From NCBI RefSeq assembly GCF_963678875.1, contig NZ_OY787456.1:2418001-2482000 (forward strand): a stretch of 64,000 nt of DNA. The letters run 5' to 3'. The notes beneath the pieces are model-generated. The model made no database searches, was not told the DNA's origin, and was given only the letters and a program-made list of their open reading frames with translations. Made by a program: the position numbers and the translations under genes. Shown here in pieces: positions 35,332-44,295 of the stretch. The stretch is from an uncultured Hyphomonas sp. (GTDB lineage: Bacteria; Pseudomonadota; Alphaproteobacteria; Caulobacterales; Hyphomonadaceae). How positions within the stretch are numbered: the first letter of the stretch is position 1; each line of letters opens with the position of its first letter.

Positions 35332-37638
35332 TTAGAATTCAATTCCGAAACGGGCACCAATCGTACGCGGCCGGTTGGTCAGCACTTCATACGCATTGTT
35401 CACGCTGTTGATAACGTTCACCTGAGCATTTTCATCCGTCAGGTTGGTGACAAAGAGCGACAGCGTATACCGGTCCCAATCAAAGGAACTTCTGAGGTCA
35501 ACCAGCGTGTAGGCATCTGTTGGCAGATTATAGGCGTCATACCGGTGCACTTCGACATCGCCGGTGTGGGACAGACTGGCGCCGACTGAGGCATCCACAT
35601 CTCCAAACACCCGGAAATCATAGTCCGCCGAAATACTGAACATCTGATCTGGAACACCGATCAGCCCTGCGCCATCCACGGCACTTGGCAAGTCGAATTC
35701 TGTCAGGTCCTTAGTCAGGCTGGCGTCCATCGAAGCTGCCGAGACGACAATGGTCAGAGGGTCAATCGGCTGAATAGTGGCATCCAGTTCGAAGCCTTCG
35801 GACCGCGCAACGGTACCATCCACATTCCCCACACCAGAGAAAGCACCGCCAGGACCGTAGGTCATGCCGAGTTGCAGCTCTTTGAGGTCAATACGGTAGG
35901 CCGTGAGATTCAGGAGCAGGCGACCATCGAACCATTGCGTCTTGGTACCAATTTCGTAGTTCGACGTTTCATCGGGTTCGTACTGCGGTGGCACTTCCAC
36001 CGCGACCGACGCATTCGTACCGCCCGCCCGGTAGCCTTCAGCATACTGGGCGAAAACCATGACATCGTCCGTAAGGTCGTAAGCAACTCCGCCCTTCAGA
36101 ATGATATCGTCATTCTGGCTTTCACGAGTCGGAGTTCTGCCGGGTGCTCCCAACCCAAAGAACGGGACTGTCGTGTTGGCGTCATTTGTCCGCTCTGTCT
36201 GGAACCACCGTGCCCCGGCTGTAACCGATAGCTTGTCTGTTACATCCCATGTGCCTTCGCCAAACACGGCGAACTCTTCAGTCACGTCGCTGAAGGTTCG
36301 CGCTGAAACGACAAGGCCGTCATAGTCCAATCCGCCCGTAGAGGGGTCAGCTGTGTAGACGTCGTTTGTATAGTCGATGGTACGGTCGGAATAATATACG
36401 CCGAACACACCGTTGACCGGGCCATTGAGCTTTGTACTGATCCGCGCTTCTGCGCTGAACAGCTCAGCCTCGTCATGGGCGTCCAAGCCGCCTCCGACCG
36501 GGATCGGGAAAACCGGAAAGGCATTGTTCGCCTGAAGGTACTCGAAGAACCGGAACGACGTCGTATAGTCTTCAAAGTGAATGATATCACGCTTGAAAAG
36601 CGAACTGGTGACGGTCAAGTCAGACCATCCCATATCGTGGTCCAGTGTCAGCGCGAAATTCTGCGTTTCGTCATCACGTGTCGTGAACACGAGCTGCGAG
36701 AACGCGCGCTCGCCATCCGCCGCAAAGAAATTCGGAGCCACGGGAGACCCCGGAATCGGAGGCACCGGAAGCGAATAGTCATAGGGTCGCTGGACCGGCT
36801 GGCCACCGGAGTCGAGCTCCTGGTAAAACACCTGCGCCAGCAGGGTCGTGGCAGGCGTCAGCTGAGCCTGAACAGCCGCACGGAATCCTATACTTTCAGT
36901 CTCGTTGACATCATCGACATTACGCAGCGGGTTATCGATAAATCCGGACACGTTGTCATAATACCCGACGAGGCGCAGGGCGATCTTGTCTTCGATGATC
37001 GGGACATTCACCATGCCACGAACGCTGGAACTCCAGCCGCCATCCTCCGTGTTGGAAAGTCCGACTTGCGCGCTTGCCTGGTATTCATCGAGCACCGGCT
37101 TCTTCGTGACGACCTTGATGACGCCAGACTGGGAGTTCGAGCCATAAAGCGTCCCCTGCGGACCACGTAGAACTTCAATCTGCTCTACATCGTAAAGAGC
37201 CAGATCGGGCTGGGACCCGCCGAAGTCAGATGCTGCAGCACCAACACCTGTAACAGGCGAGTTGTCGTAATACAGGGCTGTCTGCGCTTCGCCGGCGCTA
37301 TTGATACCGCGAATTGTGTAGCGCTTGTCACCTGGCCCGTTGTCGAGAAAAGACAGACCGGCCACTTTGCGAGCAAAATCTTCAAACTGGACAATACCCT
37401 CAGCTTCTAGCTGATCAGCACTCAGTACTGCGATGCTGGATGGAACCGATTGCAGGCTTTGAGCGCCCGACTTCATCCCGGTAATGATCACAACATCCTG
37501 AACGGAAACGCTGTCTTCTGTATCTGCCGCCGGCGTGTCCGCGGTCTGAGCCATCGCGATCGCCGGGAAAGCAAGCAGTGCGGAAACCGCCAGCGTATAC
37601 CTCAACGAGCTTTTTGAAATTTCTGAATAACGACGCAT
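35332..37638 (-). CDS. TonB-dependent outer-membrane receptor (2)
   Basis: 768 residues. The signal peptide (LRYTLAVSALLAFPAIAMAQ) is followed by an N-terminal DVVIITGMKSG segment and a plug domain with IEVLRGPQGTLYGSNSQSGVI. The barrel shows the usual strand-turn repeats and ends in GARFGIEF with a terminal Phe. This is the FecA/cirA-like short-plug type common in sphingomonad and hyphomonad catabolic loci. It is convergent with the hpa operon, and a degenerate regulon motif lies 71 bp upstream. I infer import of a substrate of the aromatic pathway. Siderophore uptake is an alternative but has no neighbourhood support. Confidence 0.9.
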   Translation of the reverse strand: MRRYSEISKSSLRYTLAVSALLAFPAIAMAQTADTPAADTEDSVSVQDVVIITGMKSGAQSLQSVPSSIAVLSADQLEAEGIVQFEDFARKVAGLSFLDNGPGDKRYTIRGINSAGEAQTALYYDNSPVTGVGAAASDFGGSQPDLALYDVEQIEVLRGPQGTLYGSNSQSGVIKVVTKKPVLDEYQASAQVGLSNTEDGGWSSSVRGMVNVPIIEDKIALRLVGYYDNVSGFIDNPLRNVDDVNETESIGFRAAVQAQLTPATTLLAQVFYQELDSGGQPVQRPYDYSLPVPPIPGSPVAPNFFAADGERAFSQLVFTTRDDETQNFALTLDHDMGWSDLTVTSSLFKRDIIHFEDYTTSFRFFEYLQANNAFPVFPIPVGGGLDAHDEAELFSAEARISTKLNGPVNGVFGVYYSDRTIDYTNDVYTADPSTGGLDYDGLVVSARTFSDVTEEFAVFGEGTWDVTDKLSVTAGARWFQTERTNDANTTVPFFGLGAPGRTPTRESQNDDIILKGGVAYDLTDDVMVFAQYAEGYRAGGTNASVAVEVPPQYEPDETSNYEIGTKTQWFDGRLLLNLTAYRIDLKELQLGMTYGPGGAFSGVGNVDGTVARSEGFELDATIQPIDPLTIVVSAASMDASLTKDLTEFDLPSAVDGAGLIGVPDQMFSISADYDFRVFGDVDASVGASLSHTGDVEVHRYDAYNLPTDAYTLVDLRSSFDWDRYTLSLFVTNLTDENAQVNVINSVNNAYEVLTNRPRTIGARFGIEF

Positions 37639-37708
37639 TAACTTCCTCCCTTAAAGGCACGTCCGTAAGTTTTGATTGGCCACGACTGAACTCGCTGACT
37701 CAATATTA

Positions 37709-37722
37709 TTTAACATGCTACC
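37709..37722. promoter_or_regulatory. Weak copy of the regulon palindrome (site 10)
   Basis: TTTAACATGCTACC has a good left half-site and a poor right one, with four mismatches in all. The TTAACATGCTA core also occurs in the partial copy at 13438, before the other TonB receptor, so the two receptors may share a variant site. Confidence 0.35.
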
Positions 37723-38398
37723 TATTTATGCTGCACCGTCAAGCACAAACATTGGGCCTGTTTTTTCAAACACTTAACGTGTATCTATATCTCACGAGGC
37801 AACGACTGTCGTTGTGTCGCAACTAGCAGCCGGCCCGGGATTGAAGGGCGGACAAGCAAAGACCGTCGCCGGAAGACGTACGTCCATGCCAACTTCGTGT
37901 GCCTAATGATTTCTGCGGGAATAGAACGCCGTCGCGTAGAGATTGAACCCGACTTTGCCCTCAATATACCGTTGGTGAATTCAGAATTTGTACACAGATG
38001 AGTGAAATCCGGCGATACACTGGCGACTTCGCAACTGCCGGAAACGAGGTATTGCCCGATCTCGTCGGCGAAGCGGCAAGTGTAAGTTTCAGACCGATTG
38101 CTTAGATGCCCACCACACTCCAGACACCTGGCATTCCCAATTTCCTTCAAAGCCGTAGAATAAGAGTGGCACTTGTCGGGGCATAACGACCTGGGGATTA
38201 CTACAATGCTTCTTGGCGTTTCTCACGTGTTTCAATGCTGAAGCTTGTGCATGCGTCTTCTCGACAAACGATCTAGACAACGCCCCTTTATGCTCCACCG
38301 CCCACATCTAATTGAAATATTTGAATAAAAATGTACAAGTCACCTTATACCTCGGGGCGTTATCCGCACCGACGCGAACACGGAGCAGATTTTTGGAC
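37723..38398. other. Long gap with a possible small Cys-rich reading frame
   Basis: About 680 bp without a confident gene. On the minus strand an open frame ending at 37785 reads CPDKC, then CLECGG about 20 residues on, then YTC and further Cys residues, a pattern like a zinc ribbon. It has no ATG; the first in-frame start-like codon is a TTG at 38150, after the first Cys pair, and a stop lies a short way further upstream. It may be a gene with an unusual start or a decayed remnant. No regulon palindrome is present beyond 37722. Confidence 0.3.
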
Positions 38399-38878
38399 GT
38401 GACAGAACAGGAAGCAGGAGAAATCAGCGCAGCGGGCGCAATGTTACTGGGCCTGCTCAACGGATTCTCCTGGATCGACGAAGGCTTGCAGAACTATATG
38501 CGTTCTAAAGGCTGGCCATCCGTCACCCGCCCACAATCAATGGTCATGGCAAATATTGTCATGGGGGTTGTTCACCCGTCCGATATTGCAAGACGCCTCG
38601 GGATTACACGCCAAGCGATCCACAAGACACTGAAGTCGATGATTGAACTCGACATGATCACGCTGGTCGAAGACCCTTCGAACAAACGGGTAAAAATCGT
38701 CGAGCTCACAGAGACCGGCTTGGCCATGCGGAAGGATTCGGGCGACGCGGTGCGGTTGATACTTCTTATTCTGAACGACCGCCTCGGCCCCACCCGGGTT
38801 AAAGATGCCATAGACGTTTTGTCTGACGACTGGGGCGAAATCCCGACATTCGGCGCGGATATATCAGCCGACCAATAA
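38399..38878 (+). CDS. MarR-like winged-helix regulator
   Basis: 159 residues if read from the GTG at 38399. A TTG at 38393 and a far upstream TTG at 38312 are also in frame; CGGAG at 38381 supports a start near 38393-38399. The helix-turn-helix appears in HPSDIARRLGITRQAIHKTLKSM and the wing in VEDPSNKRVKIVELTETG. It is unrelated in detail to the two HpaR-like copies. It is convergent with the DUF3604 gene and so cannot share its promoter. The target is unknown; the neighbouring second catabolic region is a guess. Confidence 0.75.
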   Translation: MTEQEAGEISAAGAMLLGLLNGFSWIDEGLQNYMRSKGWPSVTRPQSMVMANIVMGVVHPSDIARRLGITRQAIHKTLKSMIELDMITLVEDPSNKRVKIVELTETGLAMRKDSGDAVRLILLILNDRLGPTRVKDAIDVLSDDWGEIPTFGADISADQ

Positions 38879-38911
38879 TGGACAGCTTATTTGCGGGAGT
38901 GCCGAACCGTA

Positions 38912-40732
38912 TCAACCGCCCGAAGGCAGGTACCAGATCGGCGAGGCCCAGGCACGTTCCTGAATGTTGCCAACAGCTTGCGGGAAGTCATCGCAGCGGC
39001 CGGCTGCTTCGCACTTTACTTGAGACCAACGCTTCGTCGGCGCCTCTTTGACCCGCGCGTACCAGAAAGCCGGTACATCCGCATCAAATGAAGGGTCTCT
39101 CCATACCGCGCAAGCCTCCCGTCCGGACTCCGAGCGTGTCCAAATCGGCTGAACTACCTCTTCGACTTCGCCGTCTGCATAGGCGCCCTTGATGATCTCG
39201 ATCTTGTCGAGATCCTCGCGGTCCGCCTTTGCCTGTACGATAAAGTGCGGTGTAGCGGTTGCCTCTTCAAACTGCCCGCCCATCGTGACAACAGAATCAG
39301 GAAGACCAGGCATATCGCAACTCAGCGCCTCACCTTGTGCCGCCGCGGCGAAACGGAGTTCAATTCTGGGTCCGCTCGTGCCGTAGACTTCACGCCGTTT
39401 GAGGGCTGCGAAGACCGCTTCCCGCGTATTCTCCTCCGCCCATACGGCAACAATGCCGCCCGGATTGAAATCAACTCGTGTCATCATGGCGTCCAGATTG
39501 CCAAGTGCAAAGCCGGGGCCGCCCCAAGCCGCTTCGTCGACAAACCCAGGAGTGGCCTCGTGATTATCCGTAGACCCAATAATGCCGAGTTGTAACGGGT
39601 TACCCAGATCCGGGCTTGCCTGATAAGCCGCCAGCCCGCGCAACAGCAGGCTGCGCACATACGTGCTACGGGTCTTTTCCCACTCTTCCTTTTCGAAATC
39701 GTCCCGCACTTTCGCTTGTGAATGAGACGTCAGGTAGAGTTCGAAATTGCAGTCATCTTCATCGGAAACACCGAATGCCGGCAAACATTCGCTAGCGCCT
39801 TTTTCCTGATGGATTTCTGCCAGGCGCTCATACTTGGCACGCAGGAGTAGATTGGCCTCGCTCTCGGTCTCAACATCGAAACTGATTCCGTCACCCATGT
39901 TCATATTGTGCGGAATCGCGACGACATCGCACCCCTCTTCCGGCCGGCATTGGCGCTCCAGCTGTCCCCAGAGCTGGGAGACATCCGGATAGCGGAGATA
40001 GTCGATCGCTTGGGCAGTTACCTGATCGGAAGCAAAGACCAAATTCCTGTGCGTGTGGCGGAATGACGGTGTCGCCGACCATTCAAACCCGATGAAAGCC
40101 GTGAAATTACAGGGATCGTTGGCAGCATTCGCAGCTTTCTGCACCCGCTCCCACTGATTTCCTGCGGCAACAGCACACCGCTCCGGATCATCTTCGCAAA
40201 TCGGGGTCTTTTTGGGTTCCGGTCCTGTCAGAGTGGGTACAACATAATCGCGAAACAGCTGGGCTCCGATGCGCGGTGAGGATTTCTGTTGGGTGAGGCT
40301 CTGACAATAAAGATCGTCTGCATGCTCAGGGTCGGTACAGATATACATCAGATCAAGCCACTCGGCGTGATCGGTTACGGCCGTAAAATCCAACGGGCGT
40401 TCCAGCTGAGCGGAATGCCCCATGAGGTCGATACTTCCGCCTTTGGCGAAAGCGAAAGCATCTTCCGGCCCAGCAATCGTTCCAAACGCGTAGGCATCCA
40501 GCGACAATGCCGTGTGTACGTGAAGGTCGCCCCAAAGGGCGCGCTTTTCACCGCTCTGAAAATTATCGCAGTGAACGATCCCCACCGACTGCGCCGCCAT
40601 GCTGGCTTCGCTCTGCTGCAGCGCCTCGCCAGCCTCTGCTTCGGTCGCAGCCGTTGGCGACGTTCCGCCCCAACAAGCAGTCATGAAGGCTGCCAGAAAA
40701 AGCACACTTCCCGAACGAATTACTCGGCGCAT
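38912..40732 (-). CDS. DUF3604 family lipoprotein
   Basis: 606 residues from the ATG at 40732, placed 7 nt after GGAG; an upstream start at 40753 adds seven residues. The leader SGSVLFLAAFMTAC suggests a lipoprotein. The DUF3604 signature begins with ALWGDLHVHTALSLDAYAFG, and VTDHAEWLD, GSTDNHEATPG and YGTSGPRIELRF follow. The HxH, DH and DNH clusters resemble the PHP-type metal-binding sites, so a hydrolase is likely, but the natural substrate is not established. It lies directly downstream of a TonB receptor on the same strand, separated by a terminator-like hairpin. Confidence 0.87.
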   Translation of the reverse strand: MRRVIRSGSVLFLAAFMTACWGGTSPTAATEAEAGEALQQSEASMAAQSVGIVHCDNFQSGEKRALWGDLHVHTALSLDAYAFGTIAGPEDAFAFAKGGSIDLMGHSAQLERPLDFTAVTDHAEWLDLMYICTDPEHADDLYCQSLTQQKSSPRIGAQLFRDYVVPTLTGPEPKKTPICEDDPERCAVAAGNQWERVQKAANAANDPCNFTAFIGFEWSATPSFRHTHRNLVFASDQVTAQAIDYLRYPDVSQLWGQLERQCRPEEGCDVVAIPHNMNMGDGISFDVETESEANLLLRAKYERLAEIHQEKGASECLPAFGVSDEDDCNFELYLTSHSQAKVRDDFEKEEWEKTRSTYVRSLLLRGLAAYQASPDLGNPLQLGIIGSTDNHEATPGFVDEAAWGGPGFALGNLDAMMTRVDFNPGGIVAVWAEENTREAVFAALKRREVYGTSGPRIELRFAAAAQGEALSCDMPGLPDSVVTMGGQFEEATATPHFIVQAKADREDLDKIEIIKGAYADGEVEEVVQPIWTRSESGREACAVWRDPSFDADVPAFWYARVKEAPTKRWSQVKCEAAGRCDDFPQAVGNIQERAWASPIWYLPSGG

Positions 40733-40751
40733 ATCGGTACTCCGCAAAGAC

Positions 40752-40784
40752 AAAAACGGACGCGGCAGGCATTTACCCGCCGCG
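40752..40784 (-). terminator. Terminator-like hairpin after TonB receptor (3)
   Basis: On the minus strand a 9-bp stem with one mismatch (within 40761-40784) is followed by TTTTT at 40756-40752. It lies between the receptor stop and the DUF3604 start and could attenuate rather than fully stop transcription into DUF3604. Confidence 0.55.
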
Positions 40785-40793
40785 CCCGCAAAG

Positions 40794-43067
40794 TTAGAAT
40801 TTGAAGCTTACTTCCACACCAAATTCACGAGGAGGCTGGTAATATTGAATGATCGGCGCCGTACCTGCTTTGGCCGATCCAGAGATGACATCCTGGTCGG
40901 TCAGATTACGGCCATAGGCCACCAGCCGCCACTGATCGTCTTTGGCAGCCAACGTAACGCTTCCGTTCATGAGAATGACAGAGTCGCGGTAGAATGCCGG
41001 ATCATTGCTACGTCCCCATGTGTTGTACTCATCCGTATACCGGAAATCGACATGGGTCCGAATATCGGCGAAGCTGAGCGGGATGTTGTAATCGATCAGC
41101 ACACTGCCGCTGTAAGGTGGCGCGTTTGCCAGGTCGAGGCCCGAATTGTCGATTGGAACGGCAAACACACCGATTGGCACCCCGTTCACCAGCACTTCTT
41201 CAGCGGGCCCGCATTGGTTTGGTTCTGGTGAACCGTCGGTGAAAGCCCCATCAACATCAGCGCAAAAGTCTGTAATCTTGGCATCAAGATAGGCGAAGTT
41301 CACGCCAATCGACAGTTGATCGGTAGGAAGCCATTGCCATTCAACTTCGATACCGGAAGTTTCAATGTCTCCGATATTCCGCGTTGTATTCTCAGCCCGC
41401 ACAGCACCCTGACTCGTAACCGATCCCTGGAAATCCTTATATTCGTTCAAAAAAGCCGCCAGGTTCAGTCGCATGGTGTTGTCGAACAGATCGCTCTTCA
41501 TACCAATCTCGTAGGCCGTCACGGTCTCCTCATCATAGGGGCCGATGGACTCACGCACCGTACCGCGGGAATTGAAACCCCCGCCCTTGTATCCGGTCGC
41601 CACCGAGCCATAGAGGTTCACATTGTCCGAAGGGCTGTACTGAAGCGCGATGCGCGGGGTAAAATTGTTCCAGCTATTGCTGAGCGTGTCCGCGAAGGAT
41701 GATGGGGGAACGAACGTGCCGCCAACGAACACATCGGCATCAATCTCGTAGTCTTTTTCATCCTGCGTGTAGCGACCGCCCAGCGTCAGGATCCATTTTT
41801 CGGCAAAGTTCCAGTCACCCTGCGCGAATACGGCATAGCTGCGGGCTTCCTGAGAAATCGTCGAAAGGCTGAGAACCGGAGGAGCGGGCCGAACAGTATT
41901 GACCTGGGTAAAATCGTCGAGGCTGGCATATACGCCGACCACATAGTCGAAAGCGGTTCCGGTGCTGGATGCAAACCGGAATTCGCCACTATAGGCATCG
42001 CTTTCAAAATCCCGCGTCACGTTCAATCCGGGCTCGGGCACCGTCAATCCGTCAAAGTCTCCCTGATTGATATAGGAAATATTACGGTATCCGATTACGG
42101 ACGTGAATGTGCCGTAGTCCTGCGACCAGCTTGTTTCCCATGCCACCCCGCTAGAATCTGTGTTCACGTACGGATCGAAATTGTACGCCGCTACGCGGAT
42201 GTCTTCCCGGGCTTCGACCGGCAGCAGCATGTAAGCAGCCGAGCCATCGTTGACGACATGACCTGCCGGACCCACCGCATCTTCGGAGATCGTGTCGACG
42301 GTAATGGTCGACGTCAGATCAGGAAACGGATCAAAGGTCAGTGCGCCACGGAAGGCAGCAACTTCGTTCGTATTGAGGTCAGAACCTGTAATCACATTGG
42401 TGGAGTATCCACCATACTCCCGGATGTTCATTGCAAGCTTTGCGGCCATTTTGCCATCAGCGAAACGTCCGGTGTTCAGCTTTGCCCGCAACTGGTGAAG
42501 CTCGTTTTCCCCAAGCGTGACGCGAATTTCTCCGCCAAACTCATCCGCTGGACGTGATGTAATGACATTGAGTGTTCCAGCTAGGTTGTTCTTGCCGAAC
42601 AGTGTCCCCTGCGGCCCCTTGATCACCTCGATCCGCTCGATGTCAAACAGGTCCAGCATTGTTCCCGCCGTAAACGGAACATAGACTCCGTCAATGATCG
42701 TACTGATCTTCGGGTCACTGTTCGGATCCGGATCGCTGTGACTGATCCCCCGGATCGAAATCATCGGGACATTTGGCACGAGACCCTGAGTCTGAAGCAC
42801 GACATTGGGGCTGAGGCCGTTCAACGCCACAAGATCGACCGCGCCTGGCGCTTCGGCTGTTTCCGAAGTGAAAGCCGTGATAACGATGGGTACATCCTGA
42901 AGGTTTTGCTCGCGCTTCTGAGTCGTGACGGTCACGGTCGACAAGCGTGCTTCATCATCAGTTTCCCCTGCACTTCCCGTTTCCTGCGCACTTGCAGGAG
43001 GAGCTGTCAGTGAGAGAAGTGTACCGAGCACGAACAAGCTAGCCGCTACGGGCATCTTTGTATTCAC
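40794..43067 (-). CDS. TonB-dependent outer-membrane receptor (3)
   Basis: 757 residues. Signal peptide ends near APPASAQE. The plug carries TVTVTTQKREQNLQDVPI, the TonB-box-like start typical of sphingomonad-type receptors, and RIEVIKGPQGTLFGKNNLAGTLNVIT. The barrel ends GVEVSFKF with terminal Phe. The DUF3604 gene follows on the same strand and HupE and parvulin genes precede it. No siderophore or haem genes are near. The likely role is uptake of an organic nutrient in the second catabolic region. Confidence 0.9.
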   Translation of the reverse strand: MNTKMPVAASLFVLGTLLSLTAPPASAQETGSAGETDDEARLSTVTVTTQKREQNLQDVPIVITAFTSETAEAPGAVDLVALNGLSPNVVLQTQGLVPNVPMISIRGISHSDPDPNSDPKISTIIDGVYVPFTAGTMLDLFDIERIEVIKGPQGTLFGKNNLAGTLNVITSRPADEFGGEIRVTLGENELHQLRAKLNTGRFADGKMAAKLAMNIREYGGYSTNVITGSDLNTNEVAAFRGALTFDPFPDLTSTITVDTISEDAVGPAGHVVNDGSAAYMLLPVEAREDIRVAAYNFDPYVNTDSSGVAWETSWSQDYGTFTSVIGYRNISYINQGDFDGLTVPEPGLNVTRDFESDAYSGEFRFASSTGTAFDYVVGVYASLDDFTQVNTVRPAPPVLSLSTISQEARSYAVFAQGDWNFAEKWILTLGGRYTQDEKDYEIDADVFVGGTFVPPSSFADTLSNSWNNFTPRIALQYSPSDNVNLYGSVATGYKGGGFNSRGTVRESIGPYDEETVTAYEIGMKSDLFDNTMRLNLAAFLNEYKDFQGSVTSQGAVRAENTTRNIGDIETSGIEVEWQWLPTDQLSIGVNFAYLDAKITDFCADVDGAFTDGSPEPNQCGPAEEVLVNGVPIGVFAVPIDNSGLDLANAPPYSGSVLIDYNIPLSFADIRTHVDFRYTDEYNTWGRSNDPAFYRDSVILMNGSVTLAAKDDQWRLVAYGRNLTDQDVISGSAKAGTAPIIQYYQPPREFGVEVSFKF

Positions 43068-43314
43068 ATTTTCCTCCCATGCTCATTCGAGCACTTTTTT
43101 TGTTATCAACAGGAGGTCCACGCCTTGGCGGCTTTACGAGTTTTCTGGATCCAACCTGTTGGTGCGCCCCTCATCCCAAGGGGACGACAACGTCAACTAG
43201 GTATACGCTTTCCGAATTACTGTAAACCAAATTTACGGTCTGAAATATCATCGCCCGCAACTTTTTGTGTGCAGCGCAACACGATTGTCCGGACACGTTG
43301 GGTTTTTCTTCGAC

Positions 43315-44295
43315 TTAAAGCATCCGCTCGATCAGCCACTTCATGGCGACGATCCCGGTGGCATAAACCGCGACAGGCCTGGCCATTTGATAGAGCTTTA
43401 CGCGCTTTATAACCGCCAGCAGCATCAGGACCACAGCCACGAACAGTAGCTGTCCAGCTTCGACACCGACATTGAATGCCAGGAGAGAAGCCGGCAAAGC
43501 TTCCGGCGGCATCCCGATATCAAGTAGAGCAGATGCGAACCCGAAGCCGTGCAGAAGGCCGAAAACGAAGGCGACCAACCAAGGGGCTCGTTCAGATAGC
43601 CTGGCGGGATCCTTTCGCGCGGCCAGGACCTCGCTGGCCAAGAACACGATCGATAGTGCGATGACCACCTCTACGGGTTTCGCCGGCATGTGAACGGCCC
43701 CGAGCACAGTCGCGCCGAGTGTCAGGGAATGTGCGACCGTGAAGGCTGTGATCGTCAGGGCGAGTTTTCTGAAATCCCTGATTAAAAATATCAGGCAGAG
43801 CACAAAGAGCAGATGATCCACCCCTCCCAGGATATGTTCGATACCGAGATAGAAATAGGTGACCAGAAGTGCGCCCGTTCCGCCAGACTTCGGTACATTC
43901 ACATCAGGGACCCGGGAGGTTGCGCGCAGGCTCAACTCATGACCTTTGCTGCGGGAATAACGCACGAGCACATCACTGCCCGCCCCCCGCAAGCCATCGA
44001 ACCCTACAGTTCGCCCCTCTAGTCCCTCCGAGCACTGAACGCGCCACGATTCAATCGACTCTCCGGAGGATGTAAGCTGAGCAGACAGCTTCCTGACAAG
44101 GCAATCCCCCGGCAGGAGCGGTACCACACCGAGCGAATTGCTGGCTCGGGTGGGCGCTTTCCAGGTCACAGAATAACTGTCCGCGCCGTCCTGTGTGAGC
44201 TCGAAATATCCAGACCTCAGATCATGCGCGGTCACTGGAAGCCAACCGCATATGGCCGCAACAAGGCCGAAAACGATATATCGGACGAGCCTCAT
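43315..44295 (-). CDS. HupE/UreJ-family membrane protein
   Basis: 326 residues: a signal peptide, a periplasmic N-terminal domain of roughly 130 residues (TAHDLRSGYFELTQDG onward), then about six to seven membrane segments with the HupE/UreJ signature GIEHILGGVDHLLFVLCLIFL and GLLHGFGFASALLDIGMP. Conserved His and Asp residues in the membrane part suggest metal or proton handling. HupE proteins have been linked to nickel uptake, but this two-part form is of unknown function. It overlaps the parvulin-like gene by 4 bp. Confidence 0.83.
   Translation of the reverse strand: MRLVRYIVFGLVAAICGWLPVTAHDLRSGYFELTQDGADSYSVTWKAPTRASNSLGVVPLLPGDCLVRKLSAQLTSSGESIESWRVQCSEGLEGRTVGFDGLRGAGSDVLVRYSRSKGHELSLRATSRVPDVNVPKSGGTGALLVTYFYLGIEHILGGVDHLLFVLCLIFLIRDFRKLALTITAFTVAHSLTLGATVLGAVHMPAKPVEVVIALSIVFLASEVLAARKDPARLSERAPWLVAFVFGLLHGFGFASALLDIGMPPEALPASLLAFNVGVEAGQLLFVAVVLMLLAVIKRVKLYQMARPVAVYATGIVAMKWLIERML

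Noticed and set aside
13634..37638. TonB receptors as siderophore uptake systems
   Set aside because: No siderophore synthesis, ferric reductase, Fur-box-like sequence or ABC importer was seen; the neighbours are catabolic genes.
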